From assembly GCA_910575695.1 (NCBI GenBank), contig CAJTGJ010000002.1, forward strand, positions 186,001 to 250,000: a DNA stretch of 64,000 nt, in the 5' to 3' direction. The position numbers and the translations under genes are program-made. Positions 8,358 through 15,562 of the stretch are shown in pieces; position 1 is the stretch's first letter; the number at the start of each line of letters is the position of its first letter. A model generated the notes under the pieces. It was not told the origin of the DNA. It ran no database searches and was given only the letters and a program-made list of their open reading frames with translations. Source of the DNA: Oscillospiraceae bacterium. GTDB lineage: Bacteria; Bacillota; Clostridia; Oscillospirales; Oscillospiraceae.

Positions 8358-9197
8358 ATGGCGAAAAAGAAAGGCGGCGGCGGGGGCGGCGCAAACTGGA
8401 TGGACACCTATGGCGACATGGTGACGCTCCTGCTGTGCTTCTTCGTGCTGCTGTACTCCATGTCCACCATCAGCGAGGAAAAGTTCAAGGCCATCGTCCA
8501 GAGCTTCAACCCCAACGCGGTCCAGACCGAGACTGACCCGAAGGGCGATGACGGACCCTTTGCGGACCCGGACGTGGGCAATGAGAACCCCGGCATGAAC
8601 GAGCAGCAGGAGGACATCGACGATATGATGGAGGAGCTGATGGCCGCTCTTGAGGCATACACCAAGCAGGAGGGCATTGAGAGCGCCGTGTCGGTGTCCC
8701 AGGACGGCGGCGAGATCTACCTGAAGCTCAGCGACCGGGCCATGTTCGACGGCAACAGCGACGTGCTGCGCCCGGAGGCCCGGGAGATGCTGGTGGAGAT
8801 TTGCGGTATGCTGGACAGCGCCAAGGGCGCGATTGACCAGATCCGGGTGGAGGGCCACACCGCCCAGCAGTACGACAACCAGCCCAACGAGACCCCGGGC
8901 GACCGCCGTCTGGCCAGCAGCCGCGCCACCGAGGTGACCATTTTCATCCAGGACAACAGTACCATCCACCCCGCCCGCATCTGCAGCGTGGGCTGGGGCC
9001 AGTGGCACGCTATTTCCGACAACCAGGGGGAGGCGGGCAAGGCCCCCAACCGCCGGGTGGAGCTGGTCATCAGCGCCCGGGACCTGGAATCGGAGGAGCT
9101 GGGCGAATCCCTGTCCAAGTTTGTCACGGACGGCAACACCAGTACGCCGGCCAATGAGACGGGAGCTCCGTCTCCTGCCAGCAGCGCAGAACCATAA
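8358..9197 (+). CDS. motB: Flagellar motor stator protein MotB
   Basis: MotB anchors the stator to peptidoglycan and supplies the ion-binding Asp. The 279-residue product begins with a basic/Gly-rich leader and a single membrane helix containing MDTYGDMVTLLLCFFVLLYS; the Asp in this segment (MDTYGD) is followed by the helix as in the family plug region. The OmpA-like C-terminal domain (about residues 115-250) contains IRVEGHTA and NRRVELVI, matching the peptidoglycan-binding fold. The tail is Ser/Pro/Thr-rich. Whether the motor is proton- or sodium-driven cannot be decided with certainty from sequence alone. Confidence 0.95.
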   Translation: MAKKKGGGGGGANWMDTYGDMVTLLLCFFVLLYSMSTISEEKFKAIVQSFNPNAVQTETDPKGDDGPFADPDVGNENPGMNEQQEDIDDMMEELMAALEAYTKQEGIESAVSVSQDGGEIYLKLSDRAMFDGNSDVLRPEAREMLVEICGMLDSAKGAIDQIRVEGHTAQQYDNQPNETPGDRRLASSRATEVTIFIQDNSTIHPARICSVGWGQWHAISDNQGEAGKAPNRRVELVISARDLESEELGESLSKFVTDGNTSTPANETGAPSPASSAEP

Positions 9198-9236
9198 GTC
9201 CAATTTATGAAGCGGAAGAACAGGTGAGGTGATTCG

Positions 9237-10265
9237 ATGTCCGAAGTATTGTCGCAAAGCCAAATTGACGCGCTGCTCAACTCCATGATGAGCGGCGGCG
9301 GCGGTGAGGATCAGGCGGAGGACAAAAAACCGGAGAAAAAATACCGGAAATACGACTTCACCACCCCTCGGAAGTTTACCAAGGACCGCATCAAGATGCT
9401 TAACGGCATTTTTGAGAACTATACACGCGTAATTGGCTCACGTCTGAACGCCCAGATGCGCACCACCTGCGAGATCGAGGTGGGGAGCATCGAGGAACAG
9501 AAGTTCTTCGAGTTCAACAACGCCCTGACGGAAGGCGACGTGCTGACTATGGTGGATGTTACGATCCAATCCCGGGAGGTGGGCGGCGCGCCCGTTTTGA
9601 CCCAGGACCCAGTGATGGTCTACCTGTCAAACTCCACGTCGCTGGCGATGATGGACCGGATGATGGGAAGCGAAAGCGAGACAGCCCGGGACGTCCCGAT
9701 CGGGTACACATATACTGATCTGGAGCTTCAGCTGTATGAATATCTGATGCGGGACATGGTGGCGCTGATGGGCAACAGCTGGGAGAATTACGTGCCCATT
9801 ACCTTTGAGTATAACCGAACGGAGGTCAACCCGACCCTGGTTCAGCTGCTGAACCTGGACGAGACGGTGGTGCTGGTTGACATGAACATTCAGTTCGCCG
9901 GCGAAGAAGGGCGCATGAGCGTTGTCCTGCCGGGCAGCGTGCTGACCAGCATCTTCGGGGAAGTGAACCGGGAGAGCATGGGACGCAAGATAGCCAGCGA
10001 GGACAATTCCGATGAGATTTTTGAACAGCTGCGGGATTCCACTTTGGAGATCGTGGCGGAGCTGGGCGATACGGAGCTGTCCCTCAGCGACATCTACCAC
10101 CTGAGCGTGGGCGACGTGCTGGATCTGGGGCGGTCGAAGGATTCGCCGGTATTCCTGGAAATCGGGGGCTACCAGTGGTTCACCGGCCGAATGGGAGTCC
10201 ACAAGAAAAACATGGCCATCAAGATAGACGAGGTATGCTATTCGGCCGAACAAAGGAGCGAGTAA
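9237..10265 (+). CDS. fliM: Flagellar motor switch protein FliM
   Basis: FliM is the C-ring protein that binds phosphorylated CheY and transmits switching to FliG. The 342-residue protein has the N-terminal CheY-docking peptide LSQSQIDALLNSM (residues 5-17), the middle CheC-like domain with VGSIEEQKFFEFNNAL, and a C-terminal SpoA-type domain ending near VHKKNMAIKI. It begins 39 bases after motB; fliL, which usually lies between them, is absent. It is followed 3 bases later by fliN/Y, so the pair is tightly coupled. Confidence 0.96.
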   Translation: MSEVLSQSQIDALLNSMMSGGGGEDQAEDKKPEKKYRKYDFTTPRKFTKDRIKMLNGIFENYTRVIGSRLNAQMRTTCEIEVGSIEEQKFFEFNNALTEGDVLTMVDVTIQSREVGGAPVLTQDPVMVYLSNSTSLAMMDRMMGSESETARDVPIGYTYTDLELQLYEYLMRDMVALMGNSWENYVPITFEYNRTEVNPTLVQLLNLDETVVLVDMNIQFAGEEGRMSVVLPGSVLTSIFGEVNRESMGRKIASEDNSDEIFEQLRDSTLEIVAELGDTELSLSDIYHLSVGDVLDLGRSKDSPVFLEIGGYQWFTGRMGVHKKNMAIKIDEVCYSAEQRSE

Positions 10266-10268
10266 GCG

Positions 10269-11696
10269 ATGCAGAAGGAAATCTTCAGCCCAATGGCAAT
10301 CGACGCCTTGGGTGAAATGATGAATATCAGCCTTGGCTCCTCGGCCACTGCAGTGTCGAATATGCTTGACCACCGGGTGGACATCACGACGCCCACGGTG
10401 GAAGTGGTGGATGTCAAGGAATTTTCCCTGGGCAACCTGGAGCCTGCCATCGGCGTGGAGATCCGGTATGTGGAGGGATTGCAGGGCAGCAACATCATGC
10501 TGCTCAAGCGCACCGACATCAAGGTCATCGTGGACATACTCATGGGGATGGAAACCCCCGACGAGGAGTTCGAGCTCAACGAGCTGACCATCAGCTGCGT
10601 GTGCGAGGTGATGAACCAGATGATGGGGTCGGCGGCCACGGCCATGTCCGACTTCCTGGGCTACCGGGTAGATATCTCCACGCCGGAATCCTTCGAGCTG
10701 GAGGACGTGGAGCGGTTCAAAGAGGAGCATATGCCGGTGGGCGCCGAGCAGGTGGTCGTCGTCCGGTTCTTTCTGAAAATTGAAAACGCGCTGGAAAGCG
10801 AATTTATGAACGTCATGTCCGTGGAGCTGGCCAAGGAACTGATCAGCGGCTTGGGCTTGGAGGACGAGGTCATGTCCGCGGACGGCGCGGCGGCTGAACC
10901 GGCCCCCGCGACGGCGGCGGACAGCAACCGGCAGCTGTCCCAGGCGGAGATCGAGGCCATGCTCAGCGGCGGAACATCCGGCCCTGCACCCGCGCCTGAG
11001 CCCGCGCCCTCCGGAGACAGCGGCAAGAAGATGTCCCAGGAGGAAATTGAGAAAATGCTGGCCGGAGGCGTGGCGGCCCCCGCACCGGAGCCGGCGCCTG
11101 CGCCTGCGGGCGGCGACAAGAAGATGAGCCAGGAGGAGATCGAAAAAATGCTGGCTGGAACGAACCCCGCCCCGGCTCCCGCGCCTGCGGCGCCTGCCGC
11201 CCCGGCGGCACAGACGCCCCCCCAGGGGGCCCCCGCAGGGCAGATGCCCATGTACCCCGCTCCCATGGGCCCGGACGGACAGATGCAGGGCGGATATATG
11301 GGATATCCCCCCATGTATTACCCGCCCTACCCCTACGCGGAGCAGAAGGCCGCGCCCGAGCCCAAGGTCATCAGCACCACGCCGGTGCGGATGGAGCAGT
11401 TCGACGCCGCGGAGCGGCTGGGTAAGGAGCAGGCGCAGAATCTGGACCTCATCATGGAGGTGCCCCTCCAGGTGACGGTGGAAATCGGCCGGGCACGCAG
11501 GAAGGTACAGGATATCCTGGAGTTTGCCAAGGGCTCCCTGGTGGTGCTGGATAAGCTGGCAGGCGATCAGGTGGACCTGTTTGTCAATGGGAAGTGTATT
11601 GCCCGAGGTGAAGTTGTGGTCATTGAGGACAACTTTGGCGTCCGGATCACGGAGATCGTGCAGACCCCCAGCATTGAGGGCCTTGCCAGCAAATAA
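10269..11696 (+). CDS. fliY: Flagellar motor switch protein FliN/FliY with CheC domain and three internal CheY-docking-like motifs
   Basis: The 475-residue protein fuses a CheC/CheX-like domain (residues 1-205) to a C-terminal FliN/SpoA domain (about 390-472), the FliY arrangement of Firmicutes. Unlike FliM, its N-terminus (MQKEIFSPMAIDALGEMMNIS) lacks the LSQxxIDALL peptide. Instead three copies of a related motif lie in the Pro/Ala-rich linker: LSQAEIEAMLSGG at 223-235, MSQEEIEKMLAGG at 255-267 and MSQEEIEKMLAGT at 286-298. After these comes a Pro/Met/Tyr/Gly-rich linker (300-365). FliY in Bacillus acts as a CheY-P phosphatase and C-ring subunit; both roles are likely here. The repeated docking motifs are the odd feature. 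Confidence 0.93.
   Translation: MQKEIFSPMAIDALGEMMNISLGSSATAVSNMLDHRVDITTPTVEVVDVKEFSLGNLEPAIGVEIRYVEGLQGSNIMLLKRTDIKVIVDILMGMETPDEEFELNELTISCVCEVMNQMMGSAATAMSDFLGYRVDISTPESFELEDVERFKEEHMPVGAEQVVVVRFFLKIENALESEFMNVMSVELAKELISGLGLEDEVMSADGAAAEPAPATAADSNRQLSQAEIEAMLSGGTSGPAPAPEPAPSGDSGKKMSQEEIEKMLAGGVAAPAPEPAPAPAGGDKKMSQEEIEKMLAGTNPAPAPAPAAPAAPAAQTPPQGAPAGQMPMYPAPMGPDGQMQGGYMGYPPMYYPPYPYAEQKAAPEPKVISTTPVRMEQFDAAERLGKEQAQNLDLIMEVPLQVTVEIGRARRKVQDILEFAKGSLVVLDKLAGDQVDLFVNGKCIARGEVVVIEDNFGVRITEIVQTPSIEGLASK
10935..11162 (+). repeat. Three coding repeats of a FliM-type CheY-docking motif in fliN/Y
   Basis: Three 39-base units at 10935-10973, 11031-11069 and 11124-11162 encode LSQAEIEAMLSGG, MSQEEIEKMLAGG and MSQEEIEKMLAGT. 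They are separated by Pro/Ala linkers of 19 and 18 residues. The pattern resembles the FliM N-terminal LSQSQIDALLNS in the same operon. Confidence 0.85.
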
Positions 11697-11760
11697 GGAC
11701 TGCCCCCGCGGCCTCCCTGTGAGGTTTACAACATAAATTTGAAAAAGGATGGGTATTACC

Positions 11761-12129
11761 ATGGCTAAGAAGATTTTGCTAGTAGATGACGCCGCTTTCA
11801 TGCGCAAGATGATCATGGACACGCTGACCAAGAACGGCTACACCGAGGTGTTCGAGGCCGTTGACGGCGCCGACGCGGTGGAGAAGTTCAGCTCCATCGG
11901 TCCTGACCTGGTGATCATGGACATTACCATGCCCAACATGGACGGCCTGGAGGCCCTGAAGGCCATCCGTGCCAAGGACGGCAGCGCCAACGTGGTCATG
12001 TGCTCCGCCATGGGCCAGGAGTCCATGGTCATGGACGCGGTGCGCTCCGGCGCCAAGGACTTTATCGTCAAGCCCTTTAAGCCCGACCGCGTGCTCAAGA
12101 CCGTCACCTCGATCCTGGGCGCACCCTGA
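11761..12129 (+). CDS. cheY: Chemotaxis response regulator CheY
   Basis: CheY is the single-domain response regulator that carries phosphate from CheA to the flagellar switch. The 122-residue protein has the acidic pair D9-D10, phospho-acceptor D54 in LVIMDITMPNMDG, Ser82 at the Thr/Ser switch position (MCSAMG) and Lys104 in IVKPFKP. A frame start at 11749 would add MGIT, but its ribosome site abuts the codon; ATG 11761 gives normal CheY length. It lies between fliN/Y and fliO exactly as in Bacillus subtilis. Confidence 0.97.
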   Translation: MAKKILLVDDAAFMRKMIMDTLTKNGYTEVFEAVDGADAVEKFSSIGPDLVIMDITMPNMDGLEALKAIRAKDGSANVVMCSAMGQESMVMDAVRSGAKDFIVKPFKPDRVLKTVTSILGAP

Positions 12130-12134
12130 TCAGA

Positions 12135-12542
12135 ATGTCTCTCAGCAACCGCTTGGCGCTGTCCTCGGGGGGAGCGAATGGGGCCAACACCCTGCTCTCC
12201 CTGGTTTGGATGCTCTTTTGTGTGCTGGTCATCGTGGTGCTGGCTTACCTGTTCACCAAGTATATCGCGGGGCGGGGAAGCGCGGCTGTCATCGCCTCCG
12301 GCGGCACGGAGCGGTTCAGGGTGCTGGCCCGCCTGCCCCTTGGGCGGGAGCAGAGCGCGGCGCTGGTGAAGGCGGGAGAGAAGTACCTCCTGCTGGGGGT
12401 GACCTCGTCGGAGGTCACTCTGTTAAAGGAGCTTACCCAGGCAGAGGCGGAGTCAATGACGGCGGCGCCCCCGGGACAGCCGCCTCCCCCCAGCTTCGGC
12501 GAGGCGCTGCGCACCGTACTCAAGCAAAAGAAACCGAGGTGA
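12135..12542 (+). CDS. fliO: Flagellar biosynthesis protein FliO
   Basis: FliO assists assembly of the FliP ring of the export gate. This 135-residue protein has a single membrane helix (about residues 22-44, LVWMLFCVLVIVVLAYLF) followed by a small cytoplasmic domain with RFRVLARLPLGREQSAALVKAGEKYLLLGVT written in broken form by the family as a basic-hydrophobic beta unit. It begins 6 bases after cheY and ends 8 bases before fliP. FliO is weakly conserved, but topology and position make the assignment good. Confidence 0.9.
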   Translation: MSLSNRLALSSGGANGANTLLSLVWMLFCVLVIVVLAYLFTKYIAGRGSAAVIASGGTERFRVLARLPLGREQSAALVKAGEKYLLLGVTSSEVTLLKELTQAEAESMTAAPPGQPPPPSFGEALRTVLKQKKPR

Positions 12543-12549
12543 GGATGGG

Positions 12550-13230
12550 ATGCCTACAGACAGCTTGATCAATATCAATGGCGACAGCGTGCAGACGCTG
12601 GAAATTCTCTTTCTCACCACGATGATCGCCCTGTTCCCCTCCCTGCTGGTGATGACTACCTCGTTTACCCGGTATATCATCTCCCTGTCCTTTCTGCGCA
12701 CCGCCATGGGCACCAACCAGACCCCGCCCAACACGGTGCTGGTGGGCATCGCCATTTTCCTCACCCTGCTGACCATGAACCCGGTGCTGGAGCGCATCCA
12801 GACGGAGGCGTGGGAACCGTATACCAACGAGGAGATCAGCGGGGAGGAGTTTCTGGACCGGGCGTCCGTCCCATTGAAAGAGTTTATGGTGGCCAATACC
12901 AAGTTTGACACCATACGGATGTATTGCGACCTGGCCCAGACCGACGTGCCTGACAGCAACGCGGAATTTAATGAGATCGCGCTGGACCTGCCCCTGCGGG
13001 TGATTGTGCCCGCTTTCATGACCCAGGAGCTTCAGCGGGCGTTCTTCAACGGCTTCCTGCTGTACATACCCTTCCTGCTCATCGATGTGGTGGTCGCTTC
13101 CACGCTGATGTCCATGGGTATGATTATGCTGCCGCCGGCCATGATTTCCACCCCGTTCAAGCTGCTGCTGTTCGTCTCTGTCAACGGCTGGAGCCTGATG
13201 TTCTCCAGCCTGATCCAAGGCGTACACTAA
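12550..13230 (+). CDS. fliP: Flagellar export gate protein FliP
   Basis: FliP forms the pentameric core of the type III export gate with FliQ and FliR. The 226-residue product shows the hallmark LTMNPVLERI segment, four hydrophobic helices (about residues 19-41, 55-75, 165-190, 195-220) and the VPAFMTQELQRAFFNGFLLYIPFL region split across helices, characteristic of the FliP/SpaP family. No long cleavable signal peptide is evident, which is usual in Firmicutes. It is co-transcribed with fliQ 18 bases downstream. Confidence 0.96.
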   Translation: MPTDSLININGDSVQTLEILFLTTMIALFPSLLVMTTSFTRYIISLSFLRTAMGTNQTPPNTVLVGIAIFLTLLTMNPVLERIQTEAWEPYTNEEISGEEFLDRASVPLKEFMVANTKFDTIRMYCDLAQTDVPDSNAEFNEIALDLPLRVIVPAFMTQELQRAFFNGFLLYIPFLLIDVVVASTLMSMGMIMLPPAMISTPFKLLLFVSVNGWSLMFSSLIQGVH

Positions 13231-13248
13231 CCCCGGAAAGGAGATACC

Positions 13249-13509
13249 ATGGATACCACACAAGTGATGGACCAGCTGCGGGAGGCCGTGGGCATTGCCA
13301 TCAAGCTGGCCGCTCCGATGCTCCTGCTGAGTATGTTAGTCGGCGTGGTGGTGGCCATCTTCCAGGCCGTCACCCAGATCCACGAGCAGTCCATCGGCTT
13401 CGCGCTGAAGCTCATTGTGGTGATCGCGGTGCTCCTGCTGGCGGGCGGCTGGATGCTGGATACCCTTCAGGACTATACGTACGGGATATTCCAGCTGATT
13501 GCCAGCTGA
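13249..13509 (+). CDS. fliQ: Flagellar export gate protein FliQ
   Basis: FliQ packs around the FliP-FliR core of the export gate. The 86-residue protein has two hydrophobic helices (about 14-38 and 50-73) joined by VTQIHEQSIGFALK, the family signature. A GGAAAGGAG site precedes the ATG. Size and topology are exactly normal. Confidence 0.96.
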   Translation: MDTTQVMDQLREAVGIAIKLAAPMLLLSMLVGVVVAIFQAVTQIHEQSIGFALKLIVVIAVLLLAGGWMLDTLQDYTYGIFQLIAS

Positions 13510-13525
13510 GCGGGGGGAGCGTTCC

Positions 13526-14296
13526 ATGCTGTTTGACTGGTCGGAACTGACCCTGTTTATTTACATCAACGCGCGGGTGAGCGGATTCATCCTCTTTAAC
13601 CCGCTGCTGGGCCGCACCAATATCCCCGCGGCCTTCCGCACCGGCATGGCTCTGGTGCTGAGCTGGTTTGTGATGGGGGTGACCACCCAGGAGGTCCCCG
13701 CCCCCTCGGGGGTGGTGGAGCTGATGCTGCACCTGCTGCTGGAAATCGCCCTGGGCTTCCTGCTGGGGATGGCAGTGAATTTTTTCTTCTATATCCCCCA
13801 GCTGGCCGGTTCCATGATCGACACCCAGATGGGTATGACCATGAACCAGATGTACGACGCCGGAGCCGCAGCCAACCTGTCGGCCACCGGTATGATCTTC
13901 AACGTTTTGATGACCCTGCTGTTTTTTGCCGCAGGCGGGCACCTTACCCTGCTGCAAATTTTCCTCACATCGGAGGAGATCGTCCCCCTGGGGGCGGTGT
14001 CCTTTGGACCGCCGGCCTATCAATATATGCTGGAGCTGTTCGTCCAGTGTACGGTGCTGGGCGTGAAGCTGTGTATGCCCGTGCTGGCGGCGGAGCTGGT
14101 TGCCCAGGTGGGGATGGGGGTACTGATGAAGGTAATCCCCCAGATCAATGTGTTTTCCATCAACATCGAGCTGAAAGTGCTTGTGGGCTTGGGACTGCTG
14201 TTCATCCTGATGGTCCCCATCAGTGAGTATCTGATCGAGGCGGAGCGCATGATGCTCAACAGCCTCCACGAGCTGCTGCTCCTGACCGCCGGATGA
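13526..14296 (+). CDS. fliR: Flagellar export gate protein FliR
   Basis: FliR completes the FliP5-FliQ4-FliR1 export gate. The 256-residue membrane protein has about six hydrophobic segments and the conserved FNPLLGRTNIPAAFRTG (residues 23-39) and GSMIDTQMGMTMNQMYDA (residues 94-111) regions. The open frame reaches back to 13499 inside fliQ, but the GGGGGGAG at 13511-13518 supports ATG 13526. It is followed by flhB. Confidence 0.95.
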   Translation: MLFDWSELTLFIYINARVSGFILFNPLLGRTNIPAAFRTGMALVLSWFVMGVTTQEVPAPSGVVELMLHLLLEIALGFLLGMAVNFFFYIPQLAGSMIDTQMGMTMNQMYDAGAAANLSATGMIFNVLMTLLFFAAGGHLTLLQIFLTSEEIVPLGAVSFGPPAYQYMLELFVQCTVLGVKLCMPVLAAELVAQVGMGVLMKVIPQINVFSINIELKVLVGLGLLFILMVPISEYLIEAERMMLNSLHELLLLTAG

Positions 14297-14382
14297 CGGC
14301 CCGGAGCGGAAATTGACCACCCTCCTCCCGATGAGGCCCCGCCGGGACGGAGGCCGGACACGGCGGCAAGGGGGGATGGACG

Positions 14383-15453
14383 TTGGCCGAAGGGAATAAA
14401 ACAGAAAAAGCAACACCGAAAAAGCGGCGTGACGAACGAAAAAAGGGCAACGTCTTTATGAGCAAGGACGCGGTGGCGGTGGTCAGCCTGCTGGGCACCT
14501 TCCTCACCCTTTGGCTGCTCACCAGCTTTTTTGCCAACGAGCTGGGCAAGTTCATGATGCTGTGCCTGGAAACCGTGGGGGATGAGCCCCGGGAGACAGG
14601 CAGCGTTTCCGCCGAGCTGGGTGTGCAGGGCATCGCGGCCATCGGCAAGACGGTGGGGCCGCTGGTCCTGGCTGCCATCCTCTGCGCGGTGGCAGCTACC
14701 TTTGCCCAGACCAAATTCCTGGTCAGCACCGAATCAATCAAGCCAAAATTCAACCGCATCAGCCCCCTTCAGGGCATCAAGCGGCTGTTTTCCTTAAAAA
14801 GCGTCGTTGAGACGCTGAAAAATATGATTAAGATCGTGATCCTGCTGGCGATCGTATTTTTGAGTATCCGGGATATGTTCCTGGAGAGCTCCAACTACCT
14901 GTACACAGACCTGACCGCCTCGGTGGCGCATCTGGTAGAGGTGGCCTGGGGCATGGTCATGCGCATCTGCATCGCCTTTGTGGTGGTGGCCGCCATGGAC
15001 TTTTTCTACCAGTGGTGGGACTACGAACGGCAGATGAAAATGACCAAGCAGGAAGTAAAAGAGGAATACAAGCAAATGGAAGGCGACCCCCAGGTGAAGG
15101 GGAAGATCAAGCAGATCCAGCGCCAGCGGGCCCAGCAGCGCATGATGCAGCAGGTGCCCGGGGCGGACGTGGTGATCCGTAACCCGACCCACTTCGCCGT
15201 GGCCCTCCGGTACAAGCCGGAGGAGGACTTCGCGCCCATTGTGCTGGCAAAGGGCCAGGACAATGTGGCGATGAAGATCGTGGAGATCGCCGAGGAACAT
15301 AAAGTGGCGGTAATTGAGAACGTCCCCCTGGCCCGGGCGCTGTACGCCGAGGCCGAGGTGAACCAGTTTATCCCGCCCAGCCTGTATGAAGCAGTCGCGG
15401 AGGTGCTGGTATACATCTTCAAGCTGAACGACAGGAAACAGATCGTGAAATAA
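14383..15453 (+). CDS. flhB: Flagellar export switch protein FlhB
   Basis: FlhB controls export-substrate switching from hook to filament after self-cleavage. The 356-residue protein begins AEGNKTEKATPKKRRDERKKG, the standard opening shown here from residue 2, has four hydrophobic helices (about 30-55, 85-110, 145-170, 185-210) and carries the self-cleaving NPTH motif at residues 267-270. The start is TTG with an AAGGGGGGA site upstream; an ATG 7 bases earlier is out of frame. The cytoplasmic domain length is normal. Confidence 0.96.
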   Translation: MAEGNKTEKATPKKRRDERKKGNVFMSKDAVAVVSLLGTFLTLWLLTSFFANELGKFMMLCLETVGDEPRETGSVSAELGVQGIAAIGKTVGPLVLAAILCAVAATFAQTKFLVSTESIKPKFNRISPLQGIKRLFSLKSVVETLKNMIKIVILLAIVFLSIRDMFLESSNYLYTDLTASVAHLVEVAWGMVMRICIAFVVVAAMDFFYQWWDYERQMKMTKQEVKEEYKQMEGDPQVKGKIKQIQRQRAQQRMMQQVPGADVVIRNPTHFAVALRYKPEEDFAPIVLAKGQDNVAMKIVEIAEEHKVAVIENVPLARALYAEAEVNQFIPPSLYEAVAEVLVYIFKLNDRKQIVK

Positions 15454-15482
15454 GGCCCCTGGGGTCCCGGACGGGGTCCCCA

Positions 15483-15504
15483 CGAAAGCGACCTTCCGCT
15501 TTCG
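15483..15504 (+). other. Stem-loop in flhB-flhA spacer
   Basis: CGAAAGCG and CGCTTTCG form a perfect 8-bp stem with a 6-base loop in the 109-base gap. A repeated GGGGTCCC also occurs just upstream. No terminator T tract follows, so this is probably an RNA structure rather than an operon end. Confidence 0.5.
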
Positions 15505-15562
15505 CGGTGAGTGGAGGCACGGTGCGCCGGGGGGCGCGGTGTGCCGAAGGAGGTGACCACGC

